DNA of 64,000 bases, from assembly GCA_965262565.1 (NCBI GenBank), contig CBDHFQ010000033.1, positions 124,001 through 188,000 on the forward strand, read 5' to 3'. The stretch's first letter is position 1; the number at the start of each line of letters is the position of its first letter. Under the pieces are notes generated by a model. The model saw only the letters and a list, made by a program, of their open reading frames with translations, searched no databases and was not told the DNA's origin. The position numbers and the translations under genes are program-made. The DNA comes from CBDHFQ01 sp965262565. Lineage in GTDB: Bacteria > Bacteroidota > Bacteroidia > J057. Positions 28,339 through 37,372 of this stretch are shown piece by piece.

Positions 28339-29764
28339 ACCTGTTATCCTTGAGCTGGAGTAATTTGTTAGCGAAACCACTGAGTACCGCTTTAAGTCTT
28401 TTATTATTGACATTAGGTGTTGCGATAATCTCCCTTGTACTTTTACTGGATCAACAAATCCAGCAATCTTTTAATAAAAACATTGAAGGGATTGATATGG
28501 TGGTCGGAGCGAAGGGAAGCCCTTTACAATTAATTCTTGCCAGCGTTTATCATATTGATGCACCTACAGGAAATATTCCATTGGAAGAAGCTAATGGATT
28601 GAAAAAGCATCCGTTAATCGCTAAAGCTATTCCATTAGCATATGGAGACAATTATGAGGGGTTTAGAATCGTTGGTACGGATACTTCTTATGTGAATCAT
28701 TACGAAGGAAGATTATCTGATGGGAGATATTGGGAGAAACCATTAGAAGCAGTTATAGGTGCCACTGTTGCTGCCACCACAAATTTATCAGTAGGAGATC
28801 ATTTTTTTGGTGCTCATGGAATTACTGGGACTTCCGATGTACATGATGAAATTCAATACGAAGTGGTAGGATTGCTTTCCCCATCTAATACGGTCCTGGA
28901 TCAATTGATATTAACTGAGGTTGCGAGTGTATGGGCAATCCACGATCACGACGAGGATGCAGAACACGAACACGACGAGGATGCAGAACACGAACACGAC
29001 GAGGATGCAGAACACGAACACGATGATGATGCAGAACACGAACACGACGAGAAGACCACGATCACGAACATGATCACGACGAGGATGCAGAACACGAACA
29101 CGAAGGAGACCACGATCACGAACATGAGCACGACGAGGATGCAGAACACGAAGGAGAACACGAACACGAAAACCATCAGAAAGAACATTCAAGCGACGAA
29201 AATGATGTGAACCTAGCGGAAAAGGAAATTACAGCCTTGTTAGTCACATTTAAAAGTCCTTTAGGAAATGTTACCCTGCCCAGGATGATTAATCAAAATA
29301 CTTCCATGATGGCAGCATTACCCGCTATAGAAATCAATCGATTATTTAGTTTACTAGGGATAGGAATAGATTTACTCAGGTTATTGGCCATCACTATTAT
29401 CATTATTTCTGGAATTAGTGTATTCATTTCACTGTTTAATTCTCTCAAGGAGAGAAAATACGAATTAGCTCTCATGAGAACGATGGGGGCATCGAGAATA
29501 ACACTATTCATGTTGATTATTCTGGAAGGATTAATTCTTTCAATCATAGGATTTGTACTGGGATTTCTGATCAGTAGGGGAAGTTTGGTCTTTTTATCTA
29601 AGGTAGTTTCAGATACTTATCACTATGATTTTTCCAATATGGGTATTTTAAGGGAGGAATTTATTTTGTTAGGGATAACTTTATTAATTGGATTAATCTC
29701 TGCATCTATTCCAGCTTTCCAGGCGTATAACACAGATATATCAAAAACCCTTTCGGATGCTTAA
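28335..29764 (+). CDS. FtsX-like ABC permease with His/Asp/Glu-rich loop, frameshifted
   Basis: Two frames together make one MacB/FtsX-type permease of about 476 residues. The first (from ATG 28335) has helix 1 (ALSLLLLTLGVAIISLVLLL), the periplasmic domain (DMVVGAKGSPLQLILASVYHIDAP) and the acidic/His-rich repeats, then goes out of phase near 29046-29053. The second frame, readable from 29054 as DHDHEHDHDEDAEHEH, gives the last three helices (from about 29330) with ERKYELALMRTMGASR and ends at 29764. Restoring one base (GAG-GAA instead of GAGAA) would join them. It could be a sequencing error in repeats, a real mutation or a phase switch. The HDE loop suggests binding of zinc or another divalent metal. 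Confidence 0.85.
28950..29045 (+). repeat. four tandem 24-bp repeats coding DEDAEHEH
   Basis: Four direct copies of a 24-base unit follow each other (28950, 28974, 28998, 29022); the last has GATGAT in place of GACGAG. Each codes Asp-Glu-Asp-Ala-Glu-His-Glu-His. More diverged copies continue to about 29180. The array lies within the permease loop and ends at the frameshift, so slippage is a likely cause. Confidence 0.9.
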
Positions 29765-30185
29765 GTTGTGTTTTATATATTTACTTGGAATTAGTTCAAT
29801 AAGCGCTCCTCCTGACACGATTAGCTGGGAAACTTTAGCTGATGTAGAATACGATTTTCAATATATTGATCATTTAAATACTTGGTACGGAAAACCCTCT
29901 TTTGGCGAGAAAGTAAAAAACCTGGATGGTAAGGAAGTATCTATTACTGGATATGTAATTCCTGTAGATTTAACTGGAGGACTTTACATGCTTTCCGCTT
30001 ATCCATATCAAGCATGTTTCTTTTGTGGGGGAGCAGGGCAAGAGTCCATTATAGAGCTTAGATTTAAACATAGAAAACGGAAGTTTGAGATCGATGAGTT
30101 ACAAACATTCAAGGGAATTTTGGAATTGAATGATAAAGAATTGGAAATGAGTTATATTTTAGAAGAAGCTGAGCTATCTCGATAA
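29757..30185 (+). CDS. DUF3299 protein, secreted (first of two)
   Basis: A 142-residue protein overlapping the permease end by eight bases. The N-terminus (MLKLCFIYLLGISSISA) looks like a short signal peptide. It carries the DUF3299 pattern: ISWETLADVEY, FGEKVKNLDGKEVSITGYVIP, and ACFFCGGAGQES with a CxxC pair, then a final strand region. The CFFCG motif may bind a metal or be redox-active. DUF3299 genes are, from memory, found in proteobacterial zinc-uptake clusters beside an ABC ATPase and permease, as here. The molecular function is not known. Confidence 0.85.
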   Translation: MLKLCFIYLLGISSISAPPDTISWETLADVEYDFQYIDHLNTWYGKPSFGEKVKNLDGKEVSITGYVIPVDLTGGLYMLSAYPYQACFFCGGAGQESIIELRFKHRKRKFEIDELQTFKGILELNDKELEMSYILEEAELSR

Positions 30186-30199
30186 GACTTATTAAATCA

Positions 30200-30862
30200 A
30201 TGTTTATGAGACATTATGTATACATCCTTGGCGTGTTTATTTGTTTGATGGCCGCATTATGGGTAGGATGTAGCGAGACAGAAGGGGAAAACGTCGATCA
30301 AAAGCCCCTATCTGATACAGTTGAAACGTCTTCTGCCGAAAGTAACCAAACTGAAGTTGAAGGAAATATTCCAGGAGAATTGCTGATTCCTACTACCAGG
30401 GAAATAAATGAATCTGCTAGTGAAATTGCCAGTCCCAACAATATCGAAGGTAATCCCAATGACTGGAAAAAAATTACCTGGGAGAACCTAAAAGATGTGA
30501 GCTTTGAGGATGTCTATTATGAGGAAGTAGATCAATATTTTTTAACTCCAAATTTTGGGGAGCAAATAAAATCATGGCAAGGTCAGCAGGTATTTATTTC
30601 TGGCTATATGATTCCCATTACTGAAGATAAATACGTGCTGTCAGCTAACCCTTTTTCATCTTGTTTTTTTTGTGGTAATGCGGGGCCGGAATCTATTTTG
30701 GAATTACAATTTTCCTCTCAGCCTAAACAGTATTTTACGGACCAATGGCTTACTTTCAAAGGAGAATTTGATTTAAATAAAGACGATATTGATCATTTAA
30801 ATTATATCCTTAAACAGGCTGAAGAATATAAAGATTATCAACGAACCATTGGAAGAAATTAG
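30200..30862 (+). CDS. DUF3299 lipoprotein (second of two)
   Basis: A 220-residue lipoprotein (lipobox LWVGC, Cys24) with an acidic linker (about 25-90) and a C-terminal DUF3299 domain: ITWENLKDVSFE, FGEQIKSWQGQQVFISGYMIP, SCFFCGNAGPES. It is a paralogue of the preceding gene, 14 bases away, so the two probably arose by duplication and one copy gained a lipid anchor. It may begin at the first ATG or at the third codon, also ATG. Co-transcription with the ABC genes suggests a role in the same metal-handling process. Confidence 0.88.
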   Translation: MFMRHYVYILGVFICLMAALWVGCSETEGENVDQKPLSDTVETSSAESNQTEVEGNIPGELLIPTTREINESASEIASPNNIEGNPNDWKKITWENLKDVSFEDVYYEEVDQYFLTPNFGEQIKSWQGQQVFISGYMIPITEDKYVLSANPFSSCFFCGNAGPESILELQFSSQPKQYFTDQWLTFKGEFDLNKDDIDHLNYILKQAEEYKDYQRTIGRN

Positions 30863-30872
30863 GACAAGCTTC

Positions 30873-33800
30873 ATGCGTATACTTTCGTTCATTGCTATTC
30901 ATGCCATCCTTTTATCCTGCATTCAATGCGTAGGTCAAGAAGTTGAGAACCTGGGAGTAGGAGTTAACTCTGCCTATGAGGAGCGTGAACCCATCCTGTC
31001 TCCTGATGGGAAGACCCTTTATTTTTGGAGGAGATTAAGTCCAGACAACACAGGTGGTATACCCGATCCAGGAGATATATGGTATGCTTCGATTCTTCCC
31101 AATCAGATGCTGTTACCTGCCGCGAGGATGGGGGCTCCCTTGAATTCTAAAGGGCATGATTTTGTGTGGAAAGTATCTGAGAGAGGAGACACCCTTTGGC
31201 TGCATCAATCACCCAAAAGTAACTCATCTGATGGCTTGGCTTATTCTATAAAAGATCGCTATGGTGATTGGACATATCCGAAAGAAGCTTTCATCAATAA
31301 CTTTAATTACTCCGGAAAATACAAGGACTTTTTTATGACAAGGCAGGGGCATATGTTGATCCCAAATGCTGGAGAAGGTACCTATGGTGGAACGGATATT
31401 TATGTGTGCTTTCCGATAGACGGTGTCACATGGTCCAAACCTATTAATTTAGGCCCAGTGGTTAATTCTGCCGGAGACGAAGATGCTCCTTTTATTTCTG
31501 CTGATGGAAAGACGCTTTATTTTAGTAGCAATGGGCATGGTGGATATGGCGATCATGACATTTTCAGATCCAGACGGCTGGACGATACTTGGCAGAAATG
31601 GTCTGAACCCGAAAATCTGGGCCAACCTGTAAATACCTCTGGATATGATTTTGATTTTATTCTATCTCCTGACGAGAAGTTTGCCTATTGGGGGTCAGAT
31701 CGAAACAGTTTAGGAAAGAATGACCTTTACCGGATGCCTTTAGATAAATGCGAGGTAGATCTATATCCCGAAGGAGATCAAACATTTTGTGAAGGAGAAA
31801 CAGCCCGGATTGAAGCAGGATTTTCACTGGCAGAAGATACACTAATATATGAGTGGTATAAAGATGGAATGAAATTAGAAGGTGCCCATGGAAGAATTCT
31901 TGATGTATCTTCTCCTGGGAATTATTTTGTGAAGCAGTATAAAGACGGCTGCAGTTTCCTGTCAAAGCCTAAAAGAATTAAGTTTAGGAAAGGTCCCTCG
32001 GCCCTCATTACTAAAACGGGAGAATTATTATGTGTTGATGATTCCCTGGCATTACGAGCGGTTAAAACGGAGGAAGGATTGACTTTTGAGTGGATAAGAA
32101 ATGGCTTAACTATTCCTCAGGAGTACAATCAGCTCATGTATGTCAAAAGACCTGGAAATTATCAGGTAAAAATAGCTAATGAAGTGTGTTCGGCTTTGTC
32201 CGAACCTGTTAATATCAAGCGGATTAGTAGCCCAAGTATTTATTTTTCTCGCGATACAATGGCTAATGCCCGCCTTAGAGTTCCCAAATGGACCTGGACG
32301 AATAAACTCAGCAGGCAACGCCTGGGTACTATCCCTCATTCGATTGCGGTTGGAGAAAATCAAAGTATTTTTACCTTAAGTATGATTCCGAGAAAGAAAG
32401 GATTATGGCGGGAAAGAATCACTCAATTCTTTCCCGCGGGTCCGGTGCGATGGGAGATTGAGGGAGAGAATTCATCACCGGAGGTAAAGAGGTATATTTG
32501 TGTGGATCCCAATGGAAATCTGATTATTACGAGAGATGATAAATATTTGGCAAAATATAGCTATTCGGGAGAGCTTTTATGGGAACTACCTAGAAGAAGG
32601 GAACAGGTAAGTGGAGTTACTACAGATCCTGCTGGATACATTTACACACTTGGGAGATTTAAAGATACCTTATATATCGGTGATGAAATATATCCTGGCG
32701 TAAGAAGGGGAAATATGTATGTGGCCAAGCACGATCCGAATGGGGATCTTATCTGGGTTAACACTTTTTCTGCAGATTGGGAAGAAAAAGAATTCGGTAA
32801 TGCTATTCATACGGACCAGCAAGGCAACATTTATCTCGCGGGTGCATTTAATAGTATCGCTAATTTTAGAGAGCGAATTTTAAGAACGTTACTTAAGAGT
32901 AATAGTTATTTCTTAGCCAAATTCAGTAATTCAGGGCAATTTTTATGGGCTCAGAAATTGGTAACCGACAGGACCAGCGTAAAATCGGCTGATATGCATA
33001 CAGATTCTGAAGGGAATACCTTTTTATTCCTAAATTATAAGCTCTTTATGCTGGATAGAGAAGGTAACATCAAAAGGCAATCTGTACTTGAAGCTCCTGG
33101 TATACCTGAACGGATTCGAATAGCCAGCCATAATAAGGAGCTATTCGTCTCAGGATTTACAAAAGAAAGGGGAGAATTTTTCACCACTAAATGGGATAGA
33201 AATAGTAGTCAGATATTGCTGTGGCGTTCAAAAGAAACAATGGACTTGGAACGACAGTCTGTAGATATAGCTGTAGGACATGATGGGAGTCTTTTCATTA
33301 CTGGTTCAACAAAAAAATCCTTACCTCCAGGGGTTGCTTTGTCTAAGCCCACAGCTTCTCCCGTTTTTGTCGCTAAATATGGAAAACCTCAACAAGAAAA
33401 GCGCTTAAGGCCTATTTCATTATGTGAAAGTGAGTCAGGTACTTTTGAATTATATGCGAGAGTAGATGAAAATGTAAGTTATCGATGGATAAAAGATGGG
33501 CAAGAAATTCCTGGCGAACATCTGGCATCTTTATCTGTAAGCGAAGCTGGTAACTATCAAGTAAAGGTATTTACTGCTTCCTGCGAACAACTTTCTGCGG
33601 TTCAGGAAATCCAGGATTGTGGGGAAAGAGTTAAAAAGAAGGAAGAAGCTGTTACTGTAGTAAGCGAGCCTGCCTTGTCCAAACCAATGGAAGATAGAGA
33701 TATCGAAAAGAGTCTTGTTAGAAAATCCGATGGACAACCCAAAAGAATCAGAGGTCGAAAAGCAAAAAATCAGGGAGAAGTAGTTATCTCGGATCCCTTT

Positions 33801-34088
33801 GTAGTGATTTCCGTATTCGATCATGCTGCTTTCGATGGCGATACGATTTCACTCAATGTAAATGGAAAGTGGATATTGAATAATTACTGCTTAAGGAAAA
33901 AGCCTAAAGAAATTCCGGTGACCTTGAATGAATCTGGAGCTAATTTTGTCATTTTATATGCTCATAATCTAGGAAGTACCCCACCTAATACCGCTTCTAT
34001 CATGATAGATGATGGTAAAAAACCGAAAGTAGTCAGATTGAGGTCCAATCTGAAAAGTTGTGGTACAGTTGATATTAAATTCGACTGA
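30873..34088 (+). CDS. large secreted propeller/Ig-like protein
   Basis: A 1071-residue exported protein; ATG 30873 gives a signal peptide ending near CVGQE. Residues about 35-290 hold PD40/WD40-like blades (EREPILSPDGKTLYFW, DAPFISADGKTLYFSSNGHGG). Three Ig-like segments follow the pattern YEWYKDG ... PGNYFVK, FEWIRNG ... PGNYQVK and YRWIKDGQ ... AGNYQVK; between the second and third is another propeller (about 480-850, SBBP-like). The last 100 residues (DHAAFDGDTISLNVNGKW ... GSTPPNTASIMIDDG) are a C-terminal domain often found on Bacteroidota surface proteins. It starts ten bases after the second DUF3299 gene, so it is likely in the same operon. Confidence 0.85.
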   Translation: MRILSFIAIHAILLSCIQCVGQEVENLGVGVNSAYEEREPILSPDGKTLYFWRRLSPDNTGGIPDPGDIWYASILPNQMLLPAARMGAPLNSKGHDFVWKVSERGDTLWLHQSPKSNSSDGLAYSIKDRYGDWTYPKEAFINNFNYSGKYKDFFMTRQGHMLIPNAGEGTYGGTDIYVCFPIDGVTWSKPINLGPVVNSAGDEDAPFISADGKTLYFSSNGHGGYGDHDIFRSRRLDDTWQKWSEPENLGQPVNTSGYDFDFILSPDEKFAYWGSDRNSLGKNDLYRMPLDKCEVDLYPEGDQTFCEGETARIEAGFSLAEDTLIYEWYKDGMKLEGAHGRILDVSSPGNYFVKQYKDGCSFLSKPKRIKFRKGPSALITKTGELLCVDDSLALRAVKTEEGLTFEWIRNGLTIPQEYNQLMYVKRPGNYQVKIANEVCSALSEPVNIKRISSPSIYFSRDTMANARLRVPKWTWTNKLSRQRLGTIPHSIAVGENQSIFTLSMIPRKKGLWRERITQFFPAGPVRWEIEGENSSPEVKRYICVDPNGNLIITRDDKYLAKYSYSGELLWELPRRREQVSGVTTDPAGYIYTLGRFKDTLYIGDEIYPGVRRGNMYVAKHDPNGDLIWVNTFSADWEEKEFGNAIHTDQQGNIYLAGAFNSIANFRERILRTLLKSNSYFLAKFSNSGQFLWAQKLVTDRTSVKSADMHTDSEGNTFLFLNYKLFMLDREGNIKRQSVLEAPGIPERIRIASHNKELFVSGFTKERGEFFTTKWDRNSSQILLWRSKETMDLERQSVDIAVGHDGSLFITGSTKKSLPPGVALSKPTASPVFVAKYGKPQQEKRLRPISLCESESGTFELYARVDENVSYRWIKDGQEIPGEHLASLSVSEAGNYQVKVFTASCEQLSAVQEIQDCGERVKKKEEAVTVVSEPALSKPMEDRDIEKSLVRKSDGQPKRIRGRKAKNQGEVVISDPFVVISVFDHAAFDGDTISLNVNGKWILNNYCLRKKPKEIPVTLNESGANFVILYAHNLGSTPPNTASIMIDDGKKPKVVRLRSNLKSCGTVDIKFD

Positions 34089-34116
34089 TATCAATTCCTG
34101 CGATCTTCTCAATACA

Positions 34117-34707
34117 TCACTTTGATAGAGAATAGGTATGAACGACCTCGTATATTGACCCTTTGGGTGTCAAGGTAGATTTCCAGAGAATTAAATGATC
34201 AACGTATAACTTCTCTAATAAAGGAGAATGATGGAGGAACAGTTGAGATGTATCTATTATGTCTGTTTTTTTAATCCTTGCCAACGTTATATGAGGAATG
34301 GGACTTTTTCTTTGCTGAAAAGAGGGGTTTATCTGTTGGTATAAATGAACAACCGAAAGAACTAATTGTCGAAAGGATGCGTTTTTTTTAAGTCTGCACC
34401 AAACCATCCTTTTTTCTTTTTTAGAGGGGCCAAACATATAGCGATCAAACCTTAGCTCAAAAGCTGATTGCTTCTGAAGGGATAATCCGATGAGAGCATG
34501 CAAATTTTCCAGCATTTCCTCAGGCGTATTTCCAAAAAAGCAAACCGTGATATGAAGATTTTTCTCTACTACCCATTTTAGATGATTAAGATGCTCATTT
34601 TGAGATTTAAATAAGTTAATATTAGATATAACTTCAGAAGAAAGAGGAATCCCGAGAAACAAACGCAGATTATTCTGCTCTTGTGATTCAGAAGGTAATT
34701 CATTCAT
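34117..34707 (-). CDS. thpR: RNA 2',3'-cyclic phosphodiesterase ThpR
   Basis: A 196-residue member of the 2H phosphoesterase (2'-5' RNA ligase) family. Both HxT motifs are present: HITVCFFG (about residue 50) and HITLARI (about 139). LRLFLGIPLS at the start and RKSPIPHITLARI are typical of ThpR/LigT. The enzyme opens 2',3'-cyclic phosphates; its physiological RNA is uncertain. It ends 28 bases from the convergent propeller gene. Confidence 0.9.
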   Translation of the reverse strand: MNELPSESQEQNNLRLFLGIPLSSEVISNINLFKSQNEHLNHLKWVVEKNLHITVCFFGNTPEEMLENLHALIGLSLQKQSAFELRFDRYMFGPSKKEKRMVWCRLKKNASFRQLVLSVVHLYQQINPSFQQRKSPIPHITLARIKKTDIIDTSQLFLHHSPLLEKLYVDHLILWKSTLTPKGSIYEVVHTYSLSK

Positions 34708-34736
34708 TTCTATTTCTCATTAAAACAAAAAGAATG

Positions 34737-35741
34737 CTATTTTAATACAGAAAGATCCCCTCTTATAGGTAGTCCCGACTTTCTGTAAATATCATCTATC
34801 ACACGCATATTTGCTATTGCATCCTGTGAATCTGTCGGCAGTGGATTTCCGTTAATGATCGCCTCTTTAAATGCTTTTAATTGATAATAGTAAGTGGTTT
34901 GTCCCTTAATATGTTCTTCCTGTTGCTGCTGGCCTTCCTTATTGATGGTGATTTTATTTTTCATCTTCGAGGTGTGCGGAACAAATGGATTTCTAGCATT
35001 GATGTTGCCCTGAGAACCATGCATGATAAGATTCCTTTTATTCATATAAAGAGAGACCATTCCACAATAAACCTTAGCTTTTACACCATCTGGAAAGGAA
35101 AGTTCAGCTTCCATATATCGATCTATAAATTTAGTGGCTGTTCTTGCTACTGCTTTTTCTACCTTGGGTTCCTGGCCTGTCAAGAATCGTAGCAAATGAA
35201 TAGGATAACAACCCAAATCCATGACTGATCCTCCGGCCAAATCATAGCGATATCGGATGTCTGAGAAATTCCAAAGCGCAGCACAAAAAGTAGATTCAAG
35301 CAATGTAATGGGGCCTATAATTTGGCTATCGTATAGATCCTTTAATCTTGTTGCCATAGGATGATATCTATAATGAAAGGCCTCACAAAGAATATTCCCT
35401 GTTGTTTGTGCTACTTCCGCCATCTTCGTAGCTTCTTCGGCATTCGAAGCTATAGGCTTTTCGCAAAGAACGTGTTTACCCGCCTGCAACGCTTTAATGC
35501 TCCATTCTGCATGCAATCCATTAGGTAAGGGATTATAGATGATATGAATGTCAGGATCTGCAATGAGCTCTTCATAAGTAGCATGCGTACGGGGAATTTG
35601 ATGCGCTTGAGCAAATAATGTCGCTTTTTCTTCCTTTCGAGCTGCTACAGAAACTACCTGAACGTCTTCAATAATGGAAGCTGGTTCTATTACAGCTGGC
35701 GGAGCAATTCTGGCAGCTCCTAATATTCCTATGTTTAGCAT
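34737..35741 (-). CDS. Gfo/Idh/MocA-family oxidoreductase
   Basis: A 334-residue NAD(P)-dependent sugar-type dehydrogenase. The Rossmann fold begins with NIGILGAARIAPPA, followed by DIHIIYNPLPNGLHAEW, the conserved HVLCEKPIASN (about residue 92) and GSVMDLGCYPIHLLRFL with the active-site His around 180. The C-terminal alpha/beta domain gives the substrate site. The family oxidises sugars, inositols and similar compounds, or reduces them; the substrate is unknown. It is 29 bases downstream of thpR's neighbour with no clear operon partner. Confidence 0.9.
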   Translation of the reverse strand: MLNIGILGAARIAPPAVIEPASIIEDVQVVSVAARKEEKATLFAQAHQIPRTHATYEELIADPDIHIIYNPLPNGLHAEWSIKALQAGKHVLCEKPIASNAEEATKMAEVAQTTGNILCEAFHYRYHPMATRLKDLYDSQIIGPITLLESTFCAALWNFSDIRYRYDLAGGSVMDLGCYPIHLLRFLTGQEPKVEKAVARTATKFIDRYMEAELSFPDGVKAKVYCGMVSLYMNKRNLIMHGSQGNINARNPFVPHTSKMKNKITINKEGQQQQEEHIKGQTTYYYQLKAFKEAIINGNPLPTDSQDAIANMRVIDDIYRKSGLPIRGDLSVLK

Positions 35742-35780
35742 AAGTTGAGACTCATCAATGTAGCTGAAGGAGGTATATCT

Positions 35781-36872
35781 CTAGGCAAAAGTAATTACAT
35801 GAACCCTGGGAAGGTAGTTAGACAAACATATCCATTGATCTCCCAGATTGTCGGAAAGGAACACATTTCCCGTAGTAGTTCCAAAAGCAAGTTGATTTTC
35901 ATGTAAGGCCAATCCATGCCTGAAGACAATATCGAAACAAGCTTCTTCAGGCAAACCGTTTTGTTGCGCATTCCATGTCTTTCCTCCATCATCCGTCCGG
36001 AAAACACACAAACTCAATTCTGAAGCTACTCTGACTTCATCACTTATGGCTGGTATCACCCAAGCCCTATCCTGATCTGCAGGATCAACTGCAAGCGCAA
36101 AGCCGTAGTGAACGAATCCTCCTTCCTCAGAAATGTTATGCCAGCTTAATCCCCGATCAGTGGACCTATAAACACCACAATGATTTTGCTGCCATATCAC
36201 ATGAGGAACTGCCTGGCAAATCAGTAAACGATGGGGATCGTGTCCTACCTCTACGGATGGATTGGGAAGGTAATCAGCTCTCAACCCTTTGTTGCGAACT
36301 TCCCAGCTTTTTCCTCGATCAGGAGAAAAAAATACACCTGCGATACTTATCCCTACATATAAGTGATCTGAATGGTGGGGATCAATTTCGATAGAGTGAA
36401 TTCCCGGATAATGGCTTCCGCCTGCTCCAAACCAATCTGTTTTCCTGGAAGGATGATTCCACAGACTTTCCACGAGTTCCCATTTTCTTCCTTCTTCATA
36501 CATGTGAAACAATCCGCCAGGTTCAGTCCCGACCCACATCTGATCTGGAAATTCTTTCCCCGCATGAGATAACATCCAAATCATCCTGAGACTGGCAGGT
36601 GTTCCATTCCTGAGAAGAGCATCTGGAGGAAAGCTAGGAGGAGATATTGCTTCCCAATGTCTTCCTTGATCTTTAGAACGATGTAATTTGGGACCCCAAT
36701 GTCGATGTGATAAGGCTACCCACCAATCTTCCGTAAATGGATGAACATACACCTGGGAAACAGGAAATCCCAGAAAATGTACCCTGTTATATTTCCACTT
36801 TTGAGTTCGCTGATCCCTAAGAAAAATAATAAGTCCTTTTCCCGTACCTATAAGTAGTTTGTCCCCTTTCAT
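35781..36872 (-). CDS. BNR/sortilin-type beta-propeller protein
   Basis: A 363-residue propeller. The ATG at 36872 (MKGDKLLIGTGKGLI) is the likely start; a TTG at 36905 is the longer choice. Four or five BNR/Asp-box blades are visible: RSKDQGRHWEA, FSPDRGKSWEV, RSTDRGLSWHN, RTDDGGKTWNA and LSDNLGDQWIC. There is no signal peptide, so it is probably cytoplasmic. The annotation as exo-sialidase is not supported by catalytic residues. Its gene precedes no enzyme of sugar breakdown, but lies after a MoaD-like gene on the same strand (142 bases apart); this pair is, to my memory, seen in other phyla too. Confidence 0.8.
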   Translation of the reverse strand: MKGDKLLIGTGKGLIIFLRDQRTQKWKYNRVHFLGFPVSQVYVHPFTEDWWVALSHRHWGPKLHRSKDQGRHWEAISPPSFPPDALLRNGTPASLRMIWMLSHAGKEFPDQMWVGTEPGGLFHMYEEGRKWELVESLWNHPSRKTDWFGAGGSHYPGIHSIEIDPHHSDHLYVGISIAGVFFSPDRGKSWEVRNKGLRADYLPNPSVEVGHDPHRLLICQAVPHVIWQQNHCGVYRSTDRGLSWHNISEEGGFVHYGFALAVDPADQDRAWVIPAISDEVRVASELSLCVFRTDDGGKTWNAQQNGLPEEACFDIVFRHGLALHENQLAFGTTTGNVFLSDNLGDQWICLSNYLPRVHVITFA

Positions 36873-37014
36873 GATAATCAATAATTTACCCTTGCGACGC
36901 TTCAAGGATTGATCAATCTTGCCTCATTCTTTTTCCTATGCACAATCCAATAACCCTTTCTCCTCCTGTGTGCCTTTTAGCAGAATATCGGTGTCTGCTC
37001 ATTGACCCAACTCT

Positions 37015-37296
37015 TCATCTACAGCATCCCCCAGAAAGCGCTTGGAAAATATATATTTCATCATCTGGACCCAGCGCATCCTTCAATTCCTTCCGATCGT
37101 GGATCAATTCCTCTCCGATAAAAATGTTTATATGCTCTCTCAATGCACCCTGTTCATCTACTAAATAGTGCTTAATTCCCGGATGTAGTTGCTCTAAGAC
37201 GTTAAGAACCTCATAGACAGTTTTTCCATCAATACGGCCTTTTTGCAATTCTGGAAAAAAACGCTGCAAAGCTTTGGTAAACTTAACAATCGCCAT
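37015..37296 (-). CDS. MoaD/ThiS-type sulfur-carrier protein with masked diglycine
   Basis: A 93-residue ubiquitin-like protein; ATG 37296 is preferred to the TTG at 37323. The fold is suggested by VKFTKALQRFF, INIFIGEEL and DALGPDDEIYIFQALSGG, the standard end of MoaD (PG/PDDEVxIxPxxxGG). In working carriers the Gly-Gly is the C-terminus; here it is followed by Cys-Cys-Arg and then the stop. The tail would have to be cut off before adenylation, as known for QbsE (GGCF) and its JAMM protease QbsD. No such protease is in the window. It lies near XdhC and MoeA, which points to molybdenum cofactor or sulfur transfer. Confidence 0.82.
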   Translation of the reverse strand: MAIVKFTKALQRFFPELQKGRIDGKTVYEVLNVLEQLHPGIKHYLVDEQGALREHINIFIGEELIHDRKELKDALGPDDEIYIFQALSGGCCR

Positions 37297-37372
37297 AAAA
37301 TAGTTGTTTGCACTTAATATCAATAATCAGTAAGATACAAGAAAGCCATTTACATTAACAAAATTGTCAAAT

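Noticed and set aside
28911..29192. Minus-strand frames through the HDE repeats
   Set aside because: These are Cys/Val-rich shadows of the repeated His/Asp/Glu codons, not a real gene.
29054..29210. Separate short gene in the second permease frame
   Set aside because: The HDE-rich translation continues into the permease helices, so it is one frameshifted gene.
35781..36872. Sialidase call for the BNR protein
   Set aside because: Only Asp-box blades are seen; the sialidase arginine triad and tyrosine are not identifiable and there is no signal peptide.
36873..36905. TTG start for the BNR propeller
   Set aside because: The basic extra residues do not match the usual propeller start; ATG 36872 fits better.
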